Notes under the pieces: model-generated
Database searches by the model: none
What the model was told of the DNA's origin: nothing
The model's input: only the letters and a program-made list of their open reading frames with translations
Made by a program: the position numbers and the translations under genes
Assembly: GCA_005223375.1 (NCBI GenBank)
Contig: RXOD01004144.1
Coordinates: 1 to 27,700 of the forward strand
Length of the DNA: 27,700 nt
Direction of reading: 5' to 3'
From: Amoebophrya sp. AT5.2
Lineage: Eukaryota; Sar; Dinophyceae; Syndiniales; Amoebophryaceae
Part shown: positions 10,259-22,300 of the stretch, piece by piece
How positions within the stretch are numbered: position 1 is the first letter of the stretch
Layout of the letters: each line of letters begins with the position of its first letter

Positions 10259-12646
10259 TTAGATTCCGAGCGGTTTTGCTTCGGCCACCTCTGCCTCGAT
10301 GTCTTCGCCGGCTTCCAGCGCCTGTTCCCACTTGATCACCTGCGCCACCCCCTCGATGAACAGGTTACACAACTGCACCTCTGACATGCCCAGGCGGTCG
10401 GCGTTCGAGATGTCCCAGGTGCCGCCGGTGGAGGCCGAGTCCACGCCGGCGGTGCCGCGAGCCTGCAGCTTCATCTTCTTCAGGATGTCCTTGAAGTCGG
10501 GGCGGGCGGAGAAGAGCGGCAGCTTCACCATGGTGCCGGCGCGCAGACCCGTACCCAGGTTGGACGGGCAGGTGAGGATGTATCCCAAGTGCTCGCTGTG
10601 CATGAAACCATATCCCTCGGACTCCAGGCACTCCTTAACAGCCTCAGTCGCATTGCAGAATCGCGTGAAGATCGCCTTGACGTTGTCACCTGGTTGGTAT
10701 TGGTAAGGAGCGCACTACTTAAATAATAATACAAATGTGGGTGGAAAATGTAAATGATGATCGCAATTCGAATCCCCAACTTGAACATGCGTCAGGAGCA
10801 TCACATTAATTGTAGGCTGCAGTAGCAAAAGAGACGTATAGAATATCAAAGTGCTACCCTTCTCCATGGAGACAATGCGCATCTGATCCTCCTCGTTGAC
10901 CCACACGAAGAAGTTCTCGGCGTCGTTGTGGTAGATACCACGCGCATCCGGCCAGTGGCGGCCGCAGCCGGAAGACAGCAGCAGAGTGGAGTCCGGCTCC
11001 TGGAACAGGTTTCCGTTGTTGCGCAGCTTCTCTTCCTTCTCGTGCGTCATGCCGGGGAACTCGGGCTCCATCGACTTGGAACCGTTCAGCGGGAAGTAGT
11101 TCCCCTTCAGCTCACCGGTCATCTTCATGAGCCCCTTCACGACCACGCGCTCGGTCTCCCGGCGCTGCTCAAACGAGCACGCGGGCGGCAGCGGCAGGCC
11201 GCGGACGGAACGACCGGTGCGGCAGCGGGTAGTCAGGCCTGGGATTTGTTTCATTGATATCAAGATGCGGATGTAAAGATGAAGATGGGAAAAGCGAGGC
11301 AGGGCAGTAACAAGATGAAGTGCAAGGAAGGCCAGGCCAAATAAAAACAAAGTAGAAACAAATCGAGGCAATACAGTATTTTCCCGTCGGATCGATCTGG
11401 GTCTCGGACAGCTTCGAGAGATCCATATCCGTGGAGTGGACGGCATCCGGCGCGTAGTCACCGTTGCGCTTTCCAACGACGATGTCGAACAGATCCTTAA
11501 AGGTGGTGAAGCAGTCTTCGTCACCGGCGACCAGACCGCAAGTCATGATGTGCGGGTGCCCGGGGTTGTCAATGCCGGTCTTGATGCACTTGGCCAAGGA
11601 CACACCGCCCGGGGTCACCACATTCTTGTACCTGCGATTTTCTTCATTGTATCGGATCTGATTATTTTGACCACACGATTCGACTCGATTGCTTTTCTCG
11701 ATTCGACTTGTCGCTTCGAATCGATTGTCGCTATTCGAGAGGTAGGAGACCACGACCACCCACGACCAAGACCAAAAGATAGATAAAATCACAGAAAATA
11801 CTTTTCATAGATCTCTGGGTGTTCTCTAAGTGCCATCGCGCACAGGTTTCCGTGGTTGCTCAGGTCTGGCAGTTTGTCTGGGCACTTGTCCCCCGGGAAC
11901 ACCGCATTTTTCTCTTCACAGTAGTACTCCTGGTCGCCGCAGCCCCGCTTGATCCAGTCCTCCAGCCCCACCACCGTGGGCGCCAGTCCGAACGGCGGGT
12001 AGTTCGGGTCCTTCACCAGCCCCTCTTCGTCCAAGTGCTTCGAGAAGTGCTGCAGCAGCTTCTTGTCCAGCCCGTTCTTGAACTGTTCCTTCGAGATCTT
12101 CCCGCTCGCGTCCGCGTTCATTTTGGCGAAGATCTCCGCCGTCTGCTCCGCACTCATGCCCATGTCCGCGAAGATTTTTTTCATCTCCTCCATATCTAAA
12201 TCCCCCGAGTGGTCGCGGTCGATCTGCGCGAACACTTTTTCGGCGTTCACGAGGGGACGGAAGCCGTCGATCCGGTTCCGCGCGTTCAGCTTCGCCGCGA
12301 TCGCCTGCATCAGCTCCGCCGGCATGTTTTTCTGCCAGTTCGCCTCCGTCACGGCGTCGGAGCCGGAGGGGTCCAGCAGGTCCATGAAGGACTGGGCCTT
12401 CTCCTTGTCGAGACCCAACGCGGCCAACGCGCGGCGCAGCTCCTTCTTCTCGATGGAGCCGTTGGCATTCGTGTCCAGCTGCTTGAACACAGCGGGGAGA
12501 AACACCGCGGGGTCCTTGCCGTGCAAGTCGGCGCTAGTCGCCTTGGAGGCGGCCTTGGGGGCTGCCGCTGCCGGCTGGGCCGCCGCGGGGGCCGCCGCCG
12601 GGGCCGCGGCCGAGCCAGCGGCTGCAGTAGATGCGCCACAACCCAT
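10259..12646 (-). CDS. EF-hand / creatine-kinase-type phosphagen kinase fusion, likely acylated
   Basis: Four exons, 12646-11802, 11631-11375, 11238-10858 and 10689-10259, join in phase to 637 residues. The N-terminus MGCGAST has Gly2 and Ser6 of an N-myristoylation signal plus a palmitoylatable Cys3, followed by an Ala/Pro linker. EF-hand loops: 58-69 and 143-154 canonical, 92-103 degenerate, 177-188 nearly canonical but ending in Gln. The kinase domain runs from about 255 to 637. It has IDNPGHP, RTGRS, VNEED (about 481-485), active-site Cys535 in CPSNLGTG, and RGTAGVD. Ile298 and Val577 match the two residues that form the creatine methyl pocket of muscle creatine kinase, so creatine is likelier than arginine. 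The family transfers phosphate reversibly between ATP and a guanidino compound. I infer calcium-responsive ATP buffering at a membrane, perhaps flagellar. Regulation by the EF-hands is not shown. Confidence 0.95.
10690..10857 (-). other. Intron 3 of the creatine kinase gene (168 bases, phase 1)
   Basis: The donor is AAGG|GTAGCA and the acceptor ACCAACCAG|GTGAC. Splicing gives SMEKGDNVKAIFTRFC, which matches the family pattern after the NEED motif. Confidence 0.93.
11239..11374 (-). other. Intron 2 of the creatine kinase gene (136 bases, phase 1)
   Basis: The donor is TACT|GTATTG and the acceptor AATCCCAG|GCCTG. Splicing gives GKYCLTTRCRTGRS, the expected run into the arginine-bearing active-site motif. 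Confidence 0.93.
11632..11801 (-). other. Intron 1 of the creatine kinase gene (170 bases, phase 2)
   Basis: The donor is GAAAA|GTATTT and the acceptor ATCGCAG|GTACA. Splicing gives EIYEKYKNVVTPGG, continuous with the family. Imperfect repeats of CGATTCGACT lie inside the intron (11676-11685 and 11699-11708). Confidence 0.93.
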
Positions 12647-13334
12647 GACTTTTGCTAACTACTTGTAGTTGTAAGTATGATGTCGTCTGCCTGCAGATAC
12701 TAATGCTATATGCGATTTTTTCGATACTAGAACAGGAACTAGACACAGACTCCGTCTTTTTACTTTTATAATGTAGTGTCAACTTTTTCGGATTTTTTGC
12801 GAGTGAGAAAAGTACTCGGGGGAGAGTTCTAACAACGCTCTTGTTTGCCTGGCGGGCGATGGTAAGACAACTAGATTCATTGAGAAATTCGACTGAGTAC
12901 GTCTACGGCTACGGGTATTGCGGCTTATAAACCATGGGCATTGTTGTGATGACACGTTTCTTCGTCGGAAAAAACGGAAAGAAGGCTGCCATCATCTTCA
13001 CGCACGAAAAAAACTGCCACGAAATCCATGTGCACCGATACAATGTGTCATCGTCAATCAATGCATGATTACCAATACAACCGAGGCGAAAAAACACGGA
13101 GACTGAATCAATCGCTGTCACGGCACGGCAGATGGAAAGAGAATCACGACACCGAAACTGAAAAATTATGTTTAACTCTGATCCTAATCAGGAGGTGACC
13201 GCGCCCGAACATTGACGGTACGCACTTCGACTCAGCGCCATCTATCAGTCTGTACTTGTTTGCGCGTCGCCGGCATCGCGCGCGAGATTTCGCAAGCTTT
13301 CTTGGTTCAATTGATATTCTCCAAGCGTCTTTCT
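12647..13334. other. Intergenic spacer upstream of the creatine kinase gene
   Basis: This AT-rich spacer separates the stop codon of the coiled-coil gene (13335) from the creatine kinase ATG. Apart from the TATA box at 12763-12770 I see no gene or long repeat. Small open frames such as 12909-13121 have no coding bias. Confidence 0.55.
12763..12770 (-). promoter_or_regulatory. TATA box upstream of the creatine kinase gene
   Basis: The minus strand reads TATAAAAG 117 to 124 bases upstream of the ATG at 12646. The similar spacing to TATAAAAT before the E2/E3 gene supports a real core promoter. Expected transcription start is near 12735. Confidence 0.45.
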
Positions 13335-16300
13335 TCACGACGCCAATCCGGTATTCGGTTGTGCCGCTTCGAGAACCGTCAGGAACTCCACGTTGAACGC
13401 ATCCAAATCCTGCACCCGCAGCCTACCTCCCTCAAGTTCAAGAGTCGGGTCACCGTCTACTGTCGAGGAGTTCTGCGCGAGCCATCTCTGGTGACCGTTT
13501 ACCACTTCCTCCATTTCCGCTAGCATGCTGAATTCCCTGCCGAAAAAGCCCCGGATCACTTCTCGTAGAAAGGTGGAGTACGCAGCCAGCTGTCGGTTCT
13601 GCTTTCCCACGACGGAGAACTGCTGCAACAAATCGTCCACGCTGCTCCCCTTCCGCAGTTCCCGAATCACTTTTTGCGCCTTTGCGAATTGCGCTTCCAG
13701 CAACGCGATCTCCTCGTTTTTCCGCTCCGCCGCTTCTTCCGTTTTTTTCAGGTGCTTCTCCAGGATTTCCAGTTTTTTTTCAGGCGCCCCCGTCTGCGCC
13801 GCCCGCTGTTTTTCCGTGCTCAAAAGCCCCTCCAGCTCCGCCTGCAGCTTCCCCGCTTTCTCTGCCTCCGCGGCCAACCCCACCCGCAGTTCCGTTGCCT
13901 CCCGCGCGCTCGCCGCCGCGTTTTTCTCCAGGCGCTCGAATTCCGCGACTCGCCGTTCCTCCGCCGCAAACAGCTCCTTGCGCAGGCTCTCGTTTTCCGA
14001 CCGCACCCGCGCCCGTTCGCCGGCCGCGTCCATCTGCCGCTGCTTCAGTGCGTCCTGTTCCGCCACCACCTTCCGCTGCAGGTCGGCCAGCTCCGCCGCC
14101 TTCGCCACGATCCAGGACCGCCCCACCGCGTCGTCGGCCTTTCCCTCGACCTTCCTCTCCACCGCGCGCTCCATCTGCTCCTTGGTGAGCTTCGCGAGCT
14201 GCTTGTACTTCTTGCACTTCGCGAGGAGCTTGGGAAGCACCGTCTTCGTCACCTTCTCCAGCGCCCGTTCCAGCGCCCGCGTCTCCGACTGCGCGCGGTC
14301 GCGGAGCTGCTTCACTTCGTGGTACTTTGGGTGGTCTTCGACCGCTTCCGGCGCAGGAAATTCCGCCGCAGCTTTCGCCTTCAGCACCTTGATCCGGTTG
14401 AGGACGGTCTCGAGGACCTTATTGGGGCTGTTTGATGTTGAGGGTGACTTGTCGTCCTCGGCGGCAGATGGTGGAAGGTCGATTTCAAGCTCCGCAGCTA
14501 TCCGGTGCCAGCCGTCCGCAGGTAGTGTAATGCAGGCATCGCTGGAGCCGTCCGACGAGTTCGCGGCAGCCGTTAGCGCAGCAGCTCGCCTTTCCGATGC
14601 GTGTGCTTGCGGCGTGTGAAATGCCAGGCGCTCTGGGCTCTTGCTATCCCGGTAGGCAGAAGACCCGCCGGCTCTTTGCTCCCGCATGCTACTACGCCCG
14701 AGGCGGGGCTGCTCGGATGCGGCTTTCATCCGCAGGTGGGCCGGCAACAAATGTTCGATTTGTCGGCGCGCCTCTGCTTCCGCGGCCGGCGACAACTCGC
14801 CTGTGGATTCCGCGACGCTGACACTGCTCGATGAGTTCGAGGGCGAGACCGACTCGATGTCGCTGGCGCCAATCTCCGCGCGCAGCGCCGCGGCCCCCGC
14901 ACTGCCAACAGCGTTGTGGGTACCTTCTTGCGCTCTTTCAAGCGGCTGCGCATTTGCACTCCCGACGGTCTCCGCGTCCACTTGCGTCTGCCGCACTGGT
15001 CGCGGCCGCTGCGATTGCAGCTCTGATTTAGCAGGAGGTTCGCGGCTGCTCGACCTCGACGGGGGATCTGCGTAGAACAAGAGTCCAGCGGCCGCACTTA
15101 TTTCGGGTTTTTGCCCCGTAACCCTTCCTCTACTGTCTCGACTGTCTGAGCCCGACTCCGCAGTGTCTGTCACCACATACGGCGTCTGGCTAAAAACTTT
15201 CGGAGTGGCAACTACTCCAGCACCAAAAGCCGCTCGTCCACCCGCGGCGCCCTTCCTGTGGTCTTTCTTCGTCAGGCCTGCCCTTGCGGAGGCGGGCGAG
15301 GCCCCGCCCGGACCCCCGCCGAGCTTCATCAGCGAGCTGTTTAGTTCTTGTTCCTGCAACCGTTGCGTCCGCTCTTGCTCCAGTTCTTTTTTCAACTTCA
15401 CGAGCTTCGCCGTGTACATCTGTTCCAACTGACGCCCGATCGAGTGCAAAGCCTCCCGCAGCGTGGCAGGCGCAGTGCTATTATTCTTATTGTTCGCGGC
15501 CGCAAGTAGCGGCTGTAGCGTCGACGAGGACCTCCTGGTGTTTCTGGACGAGGTGGTGAGTTGCGCTTTCCGATGTTGGTGCGCGCGGTACTGCTTCACA
15601 AACTCCAGCTGCTCGAACCAGCGACACGCAGTCTCCGCCGCCTCCTGCTCCAGCCTGTTTTTCTCCTCCGCGAAGTGGTGCAGCAGGTGTTCCTGGTCGG
15701 CCAACAGCTTTTCCAGCATCTTCGGCCGTACGCCGACGCCCGGCGACAAGCGCGCGTCAACAGCACTCCCACCCGGCTCTGCGGACGCCGACGACATTTT
15801 TAGGCCCATGCCCATCGCGCCCATTTTTCCCATTAGTTTCCCGCGGTTTTCCAGCACTGCTACCAGCGCCTCGCGCTCCTGCTTCGCGCTCTCCAGCTCG
15901 TTCGTCAAATTTTCCTTCTCCAGCGTGAAGCCCCGCTCCACGGCCTCAATTTCCCGGCCTTTCGCCATTTCCAGCTTCCGTAACTCCGCCTCGCCATCCT
16001 CCTGCACCTTCACAATTTTCAGTTGCGCGGTTTTCAGATCCGTTCGCGCCGTTTTCAGTTCGTTTTCCAGCTCGTTTATCTGGAAGCGGTCCGCGTCGCG
16101 CTTGTCGGTGTGCGCGGCGCGCTCACGGATCAGGTCGGTGTGGTGCTGCTCCTTTTCGGACCGGGCCTGCTCCTGCATGTCGTGCAGCTGCTGCCGCGCT
16201 TCGGAAAGAGACGCGAGCAAGGTAGCGTTCTCGGACTGAAGATGGGGGATCCTTCGCAATTCCAAAGCGTGGCTCCTGATTTCGGCGTCGAGTCCGGCGG

Positions 16301-19300
16301 CCTTCTTCAACGCGGCCTCGCGGTCCTGGGGTTCCAAGTATAGTGACAGAGTGATCGATGACAATGACGTGAAATAAAACGCTAGAGAAAGGCCGATGAG
16401 TAGACCCAAAACCAAAATGCGCTGAGGGCGATTGGCCGTTTCCATAAATATTTATGAGTATGCACATCAGGAGCGGCGAAGGCGATGAATTCCATTAGAG
16501 TTTTTACCGCTTTGGCCTGTCTCATTTCCATTTCCATGTCTGCTTCGCGTTCGCGCATGTCCCTGACCGCCTGCAGGCTCGCGCCCGCCTGCTGGACGTC
16601 TAGCGTGCTCATCTCCGTCTTCAGCCGGCTAAGTTCGTTCCTCAGCAGCTCCAAATTTCCTTCCGCTTCGATTCTGCTCCGCTCCGCTTCCTCCGTTGTC
16701 CTTTTCATCTGTCTGTCGCGTCGTTCCCGTTCTTGCTGTAGGAGTTTTTCGCTTTTCTCCGTCGCCTCGCTGTTTCCACCTAGTACCACGCCTCTTCTGC
16801 TCACGAATGCGCCGGAGTTGTTCTTTGCTTCCCCCGCCGCGGCCCGCACGTTCAGCAGCATCTCCGCCGCCTTTTCCTCGCTCACCCCCGCTCTGGTTAG
16901 GAACGCGGAGTCCTTCATCAGATCGAGCACTTTCTCCCCCGCCTCCCGCTCCTTCTCGTAGTCTTGCCTTAGGCGTTCCAGCTCCTCCTGCAGCGCGATG
17001 TTCTCGAGTTGCGCCCGCTGGTCCGCCAACAGGCACGCGTTTTCCAGCTCCTTTTGCATAATGTCGATCTTCGCGGCCTGCTGCTCCTCCAGCTGCGTCA
17101 CCTGCGCCGCCCACCGCACCTCCACGTCCTTGGCGTTCGACAGCGCCTCCTTTTTCACGTGCTCGACCTGCAGCTCGATCTTCTCGTCGGTTTCCGCCTC
17201 GTGCCGTCGCTTCCACTCGGCCAGCTCGCGCACATGGAGCTCCTCGAGCTGCTCCACTTCCGCGTAGCACTTCTTCGCGAGCGCGGCGAAGTGGGCCTTC
17301 TGCTCCCGCCGCAGCGCTTGCGCGTACGCGAGGAAGGACTTCTCCAGGTCCGTCTCCACCGCCTGCTGCAAAAAGTGCAGCGCCTTCTTCCGCTTGCGGT
17401 CGAGGGCCTGGAGGAAGACCTCGTGCGCCTCGAGCAGGCGCTTGCGCTCCTCATCGAACTTGTCCACGATTTTTTGCCGCTGCGGCCCGAACTTGCCTTG
17501 CAGCAGCCTGCGTTTCCTCGCGTTGAACCGATCTTCGCGGATAGCGAGCGCGGCGGTGCGCCGGCCCTCCTCCCGCTGTTCGCGGCTGCGCGCACGCGCG
17601 GAAGCCTGCCGCTCGCGCTCAGACGTCGGGGCTTTGCCTACTTTTGCCCTTGATGTGCCTTCGGCGGCGGAGAACTTCATCGGCGGCTGCTGCTTGTGCA
17701 TGTGCTGCACTAGCGCTAGATCTTCTGTACCTGTAGCCTCCTCTCCCCGTCCGTCCGCTGTTATCGCCGCGCGACTCGCCGCTTCCGCATCATCCAGGTT
17801 CACAGCCTCTATGTCTTCAGCGTCCTGCACCACCTTGAGCTCCTCCGCCTCCGCATCGTGCAGCTTCTCTATCTCGGCGCGAAATTTCGCCTCTTTTTGG
17901 TCCAGCTCGTCCTCGAAAACGGTGTCGAAGCGGTCCCGCGTAAACGACGACGCAAAATCAAACAAGGGTGGCTTTAAAGAGGTCGTAGCCGGACCTGAGG
18001 TGGAAGCAGAAGTTTTTGGTTTCTGCTCCTCGGAGAGTAGAGCTTCCTGTCCTGCAATCTCAGACTGCAGCGACTGCAGCACCGTTCCCACGCGCGAGCG
18101 GAAACCCGAGCCTGAGCCGCGCGCGAGAGAATCTTCGACCGCGCCTGGCGACCATGAATGCGGAGACTCTCGGAGCGTTCTCGTAGTTGTGGTATTAAAT
18201 CTTGCGGAGGCGTTAGCGTTTGCCTCAGCTTTAGAAGCACGCTGCTCCGCCCCTTCTAGGCGTTTCGTGAGTGCACGTACGCTCTCGAGCAGCTGCCGAT
18301 TTGACGAGGACGGCGCTGAGCGGTCCTTTGTGTTTCCCGTGAGGGCGTCCTCGCTCTCGCTGCTCTCTGCGTAGGAAATAAAGGGAGACTGGGCGCTCGC
18401 TGGACGGCCGCGGTCGGCGACTGCCGCTGGACGAGGATCACTCGCTGGACGCCGACTGCCGCTGCGCGAGGATGTGCGTCCCTTAGACTTGTGCTTTCGG
18501 CCTCCGCTCGTTGGAAACGGAATTTGAATGACCTCGCTACTGGTTCCCGCCGACAGCTGCGGAACCTCGCGTCCGCCCGCAGGGAGTCCCGGCGGCTGCC
18601 AAAACCACGCGCTCTTCTGCGGTCCAGGTCCGACAGGCGGCCTCGCGCGTCGTGTTCTTTCTCGCTGCTGAGTCTCAGCCGCGCGCGGCGGACTGTGGCT
18701 TCTCGCGACGGGCGGCGATCCCGCAACCCCAAAAACCGGCTCGGCAGCCTTCTTGCGACCCCCTCCTAGACCAAGCCCCGCGTTCCGATCCAGCGACCCT
18801 GCTCTTCTCGAAGAAGTTCCCAAAGGCGAAGCCAACCCACTTGCCGCATCCGCAGCCCCGCCCGCGGGCAGCGCGTTCTGCATCAGGAACAGCATTTGCT
18901 CCAGGAACGACTTTTCCCTCCGCTTCCTTCGACCCATGCTGTTCTTCAATGCCACCATTTCCTTCTCCGCCTCCTCTTTTCCCCGCGCCAGCCTTCCGTT
19001 CTCGCGCTGCTCCTCCACCAGGTCGCGTTCCTTGTTCGTGAGAAAGCCCTTCAGCTCCCGCACCTTCTCCTTCAGCTCGGCCACCAACCGCGCGTTTTGC
19101 TCCTCTAGCTTCGCCCTCTCCCGCCGGAACCCGTCCTCCTTGTCGAAGACCCGTCGTCGCTCCTCCTCCAGCGCTTTCTGCAAATCCTCCTCGATGCCAG
19201 GGAGCTTCGCGACGTGGCTCTCCAGACGCTTCCTCCAGCTAGAATCGCTCTGGTCGAGGTCCTGCGCGAACCGGTGGCGCTCGCGCCGCAGGTCCTCCTG

Positions 19301-22300
19301 GGCCTGATCGCGCTCGCGCTCCGCATCTGCGATCTTTTTTTGTAGGTAGAGCTTCTCCTTCTCGAACTCGAGCCGCTGTTCCGCGAGGCGGTGTTCGGCC
19401 GTCAGTGGGGTGCTGGGGTGCTGGCTGGTGTAGTGGTGGGTACCGGACTGAAGTTGGAGCCCGAGGCTTTGAAAGGGATCAGGCAGGAGCATCTGTGGCA
19501 TCAGCTGTGCGGACGACGCTGCGGTAGCAGTTGTACAAGCGTTGATGGATAGAGGGCCGTCGAGAAAAGCGAGGTCCAGATCTGGGGGGTCGAGTCCATC
19601 TTCGTTGTAGAAGTGCAGCGGATGGCCGTCCGAAAGTAGTAGTCTTTGTTTCCCGAAAGTCCCTTGGCCGATCCGCGGATCCCTCTGCTCCGAGCCGATC
19701 AGGTAGGGATTATCATTATCGTTATGATCCTCGTCCGCAGCCGAAAACCTGTCGGCTGTTGTAGCTCGAAACGCGGCTTGCGCAGCTGAGGCGCGAGGAG
19801 CTGGGGCTGGCTGTTGTGACGGCGCAGCTGCAGCTGCTACACTTCGCGTTTTTATCCAGAGCACAAGCTGCTGCAACTTCGCGTCCCGCGCCGCCACCGC
19901 AGTTCTCGCATTCTGCAACTGCACTTCTAAGTCTTTCACCCGTCGCTCCAGGCTAGCGCGAAGATTCTTGAGCTCCTTCTCGCGGTCCTTGTCCTGCCGG
20001 AGCAACCCCTCGATGTAGGAAGCTGGGTTTTTGTTTGGACTCGATGAAGATGTTGATGTCCCACCGCAGTACAGTCCCACTTCGTCCAGTTTTTCCTGTG
20101 CGTCCACGAGCGCGTCCGACTTTTCCTTCAGTTCCCTGTCCAGAATCTTGACCTGCCTTTCAAGCATCCCGCATTTGCGGGCTTGTGCTTGTTCCGCCTC
20201 CAGCACCTCGTTCCGCATCTGCGTCATGCGCTCGTCGTGGAGCTTCTTCAGCTGCTTCAACTCCTCCTCCTTCTTGCTGAGCTTTTGGAAGATCTCGCCC
20301 CCGACGTAGCTGAGCATGTTCTTGATAAACAGCTCCTTCTCCGCTTCCAGCAGCGTCTCTTGGCCGCGCAGCTGCTCGAGGAAATCCGCGTTCAGAAAGT
20401 GCTTCGCGCCCGCGATGAAAGACGGCCCCAGGGGGTGCGCCGCGCGGTCGCCTGAGTTGTGGTGGTGCGCATGTGCTGGGTTGTGAAGATTTTTGTGCTC
20501 AGCCCCCGCACTGCGTTCCGCCGTCAGGTTGAGTCGCATGGTCGAGCGCTGCAGGCCTTCTATCTTCTGCTCCAGCTCGTGGCATCGCCCGAGTGCGGAG
20601 TCCCTTTCCGTGGCCACGTCTGCCAGCTTGTTTTTCTCGTGGAGCTGCAGCTCCCTGTCGTGCCGTAGCTGCTTGCGCAACTGCCGCACCTCCCTCTGCT
20701 GCGCCGCGTTTTCGTGCTCCAGTTCGGCGTTGTACTCGGACAGCAATCGGACCTGCAACCGGAGCTGGGCGGTCGTCGTGTCGAATACGACGGGATGATC
20801 CCTCCTGTTAGAAGTACCTGTACCAGCCGGCCGGCTTCTGTCGTTGCGCGACGTCGGCGACCCCTGCACTCCTCCTGTTCGGTCGCCGGGATCACGATCA
20901 CCCGCGCCGACGTATCTCTCCAGCCACCTCCCCGCTGGCGAGCGACCCCGCCCCCGGCCCATCATCCCGCTGTCTACGGAGACTGAGCGCAGCTTCCTCT
21001 CGTGCAGCGTTTTCACAAGCCGGTAGTTGTCGAACAGCGACAGTCCGTTCCCCTCGTCACGAAACAATTTTCGGGGTCCGTCATCCCGGTACTGCAGCTC
21101 TCGATCCATCCACCGGCGGTAGTGGTCTGAGGGGGATACGGATACCCCATGTTGTCCATGTGGGCCGTGATTATATCCATCGCGCGAGAGCGGATGTGCG
21201 TTGATTAAGTGGTGTGCGAACGCTGCTGCTTTTCCTGGCGTCGATTTTCCATGCCCTTTCGCAGCATTCAGAGCGTAGTTCCCTTGATGCACGAATGCGG
21301 TCGAGGAAGAGTCGTGTCGTGCTGCCGAGACTGACGTCGTGTGCTCAAAGTGCTCCTCGTGCTCCGTCGCGGCGGACACGGAGAGAACTCGTGCCGGCTT
21401 CCTGCCCTTCGGACTGGCGTTGGAGCTCCGAGCCTTGCTCTTGCGCGGCACGTGTGCCGCGCTGGAGCCGCTCGAGGAGGAGGACGAGCTGTACTTCACT
21501 TTCCCGGCCAGCCCTCCGCCTTCCTCGGACGAGACGGAAAACGACTTGCTGCTGGTGGTCACGCCGCCAGCGTCCTTGCTGCCGGAGGACGAACTCGAGG
21601 ATCCACTCGAAGAGGCTCCGCTCCCGCTCGCCGACGAACCGCTCATACTGGTGCCGTTTCCGCTGTACTTCAGCGCCACAAAAAAGTTGCTCACCTCCTC
21701 ATCGGGCTCGCGCGTCGGCGGGATCAGAATCAGATCCACTTCCTGCGTGACCACAGGGTCCTTCACCTGGCTCCGCGTCCTCCGACCAGCTCCTGCGCCG
21801 TCTTCTAGGGCTCCACCTCCTCGCGAGAAAACGAAGTCCTCTCGGTCTACTCTATCCTCCGACGTCGAGGCCGCGCCGGCAGCGGACAGATCCGCTTTTC
21901 CGGGTCCGGGTTGAGGTTGCTCTGGAAGCTCTTCTGTTGGTTTTGCAGCTGCCTCCGGCGCTGTGGGTAAAACCTTGCTCTGCGACGAAGATGCTGCCGG
22001 CACTGGAGGAGGAGATGTTGGCCCCGCCCCCCCGCCTTCCTTCTTATCTGCTCTCACGGATTTGAGGTAGAACAAGAAGGGCGGCATCTCCGGTTCCTTC
22101 GGGGACTTCGGCCGCTTCTTCGCGCGGATTCCCGGATTCATCTGGGTCCCGCCGAAACCCACGTTCATCGCCGCGCGAGCACCACCGCCGATCGGAAACG
22201 GCTGTCCCCTCCTTGCCGAAGATGATGTGCAGTCGATCACATTGCCCCCAAACGCGGTCATTGCGGCCTTATTTTGCGTCTCATCATCATCATCATTTTT

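Noticed and set aside
13525..14619. 364-codon plus-strand open frame
   Set aside because: It is the mirror of Glu/Lys/Arg-rich coiled-coil coding, giving Ser/Phe/Arg-rich nonsense (runs of SSS, FF). It has no family resemblance.
16326..16445. N-terminal transmembrane helix of a 1036-residue protein
   Set aside because: The stretch lies wholly within a phase-0 GT-AG intron, and splicing it out continues the coiled coil from the upstream exon.
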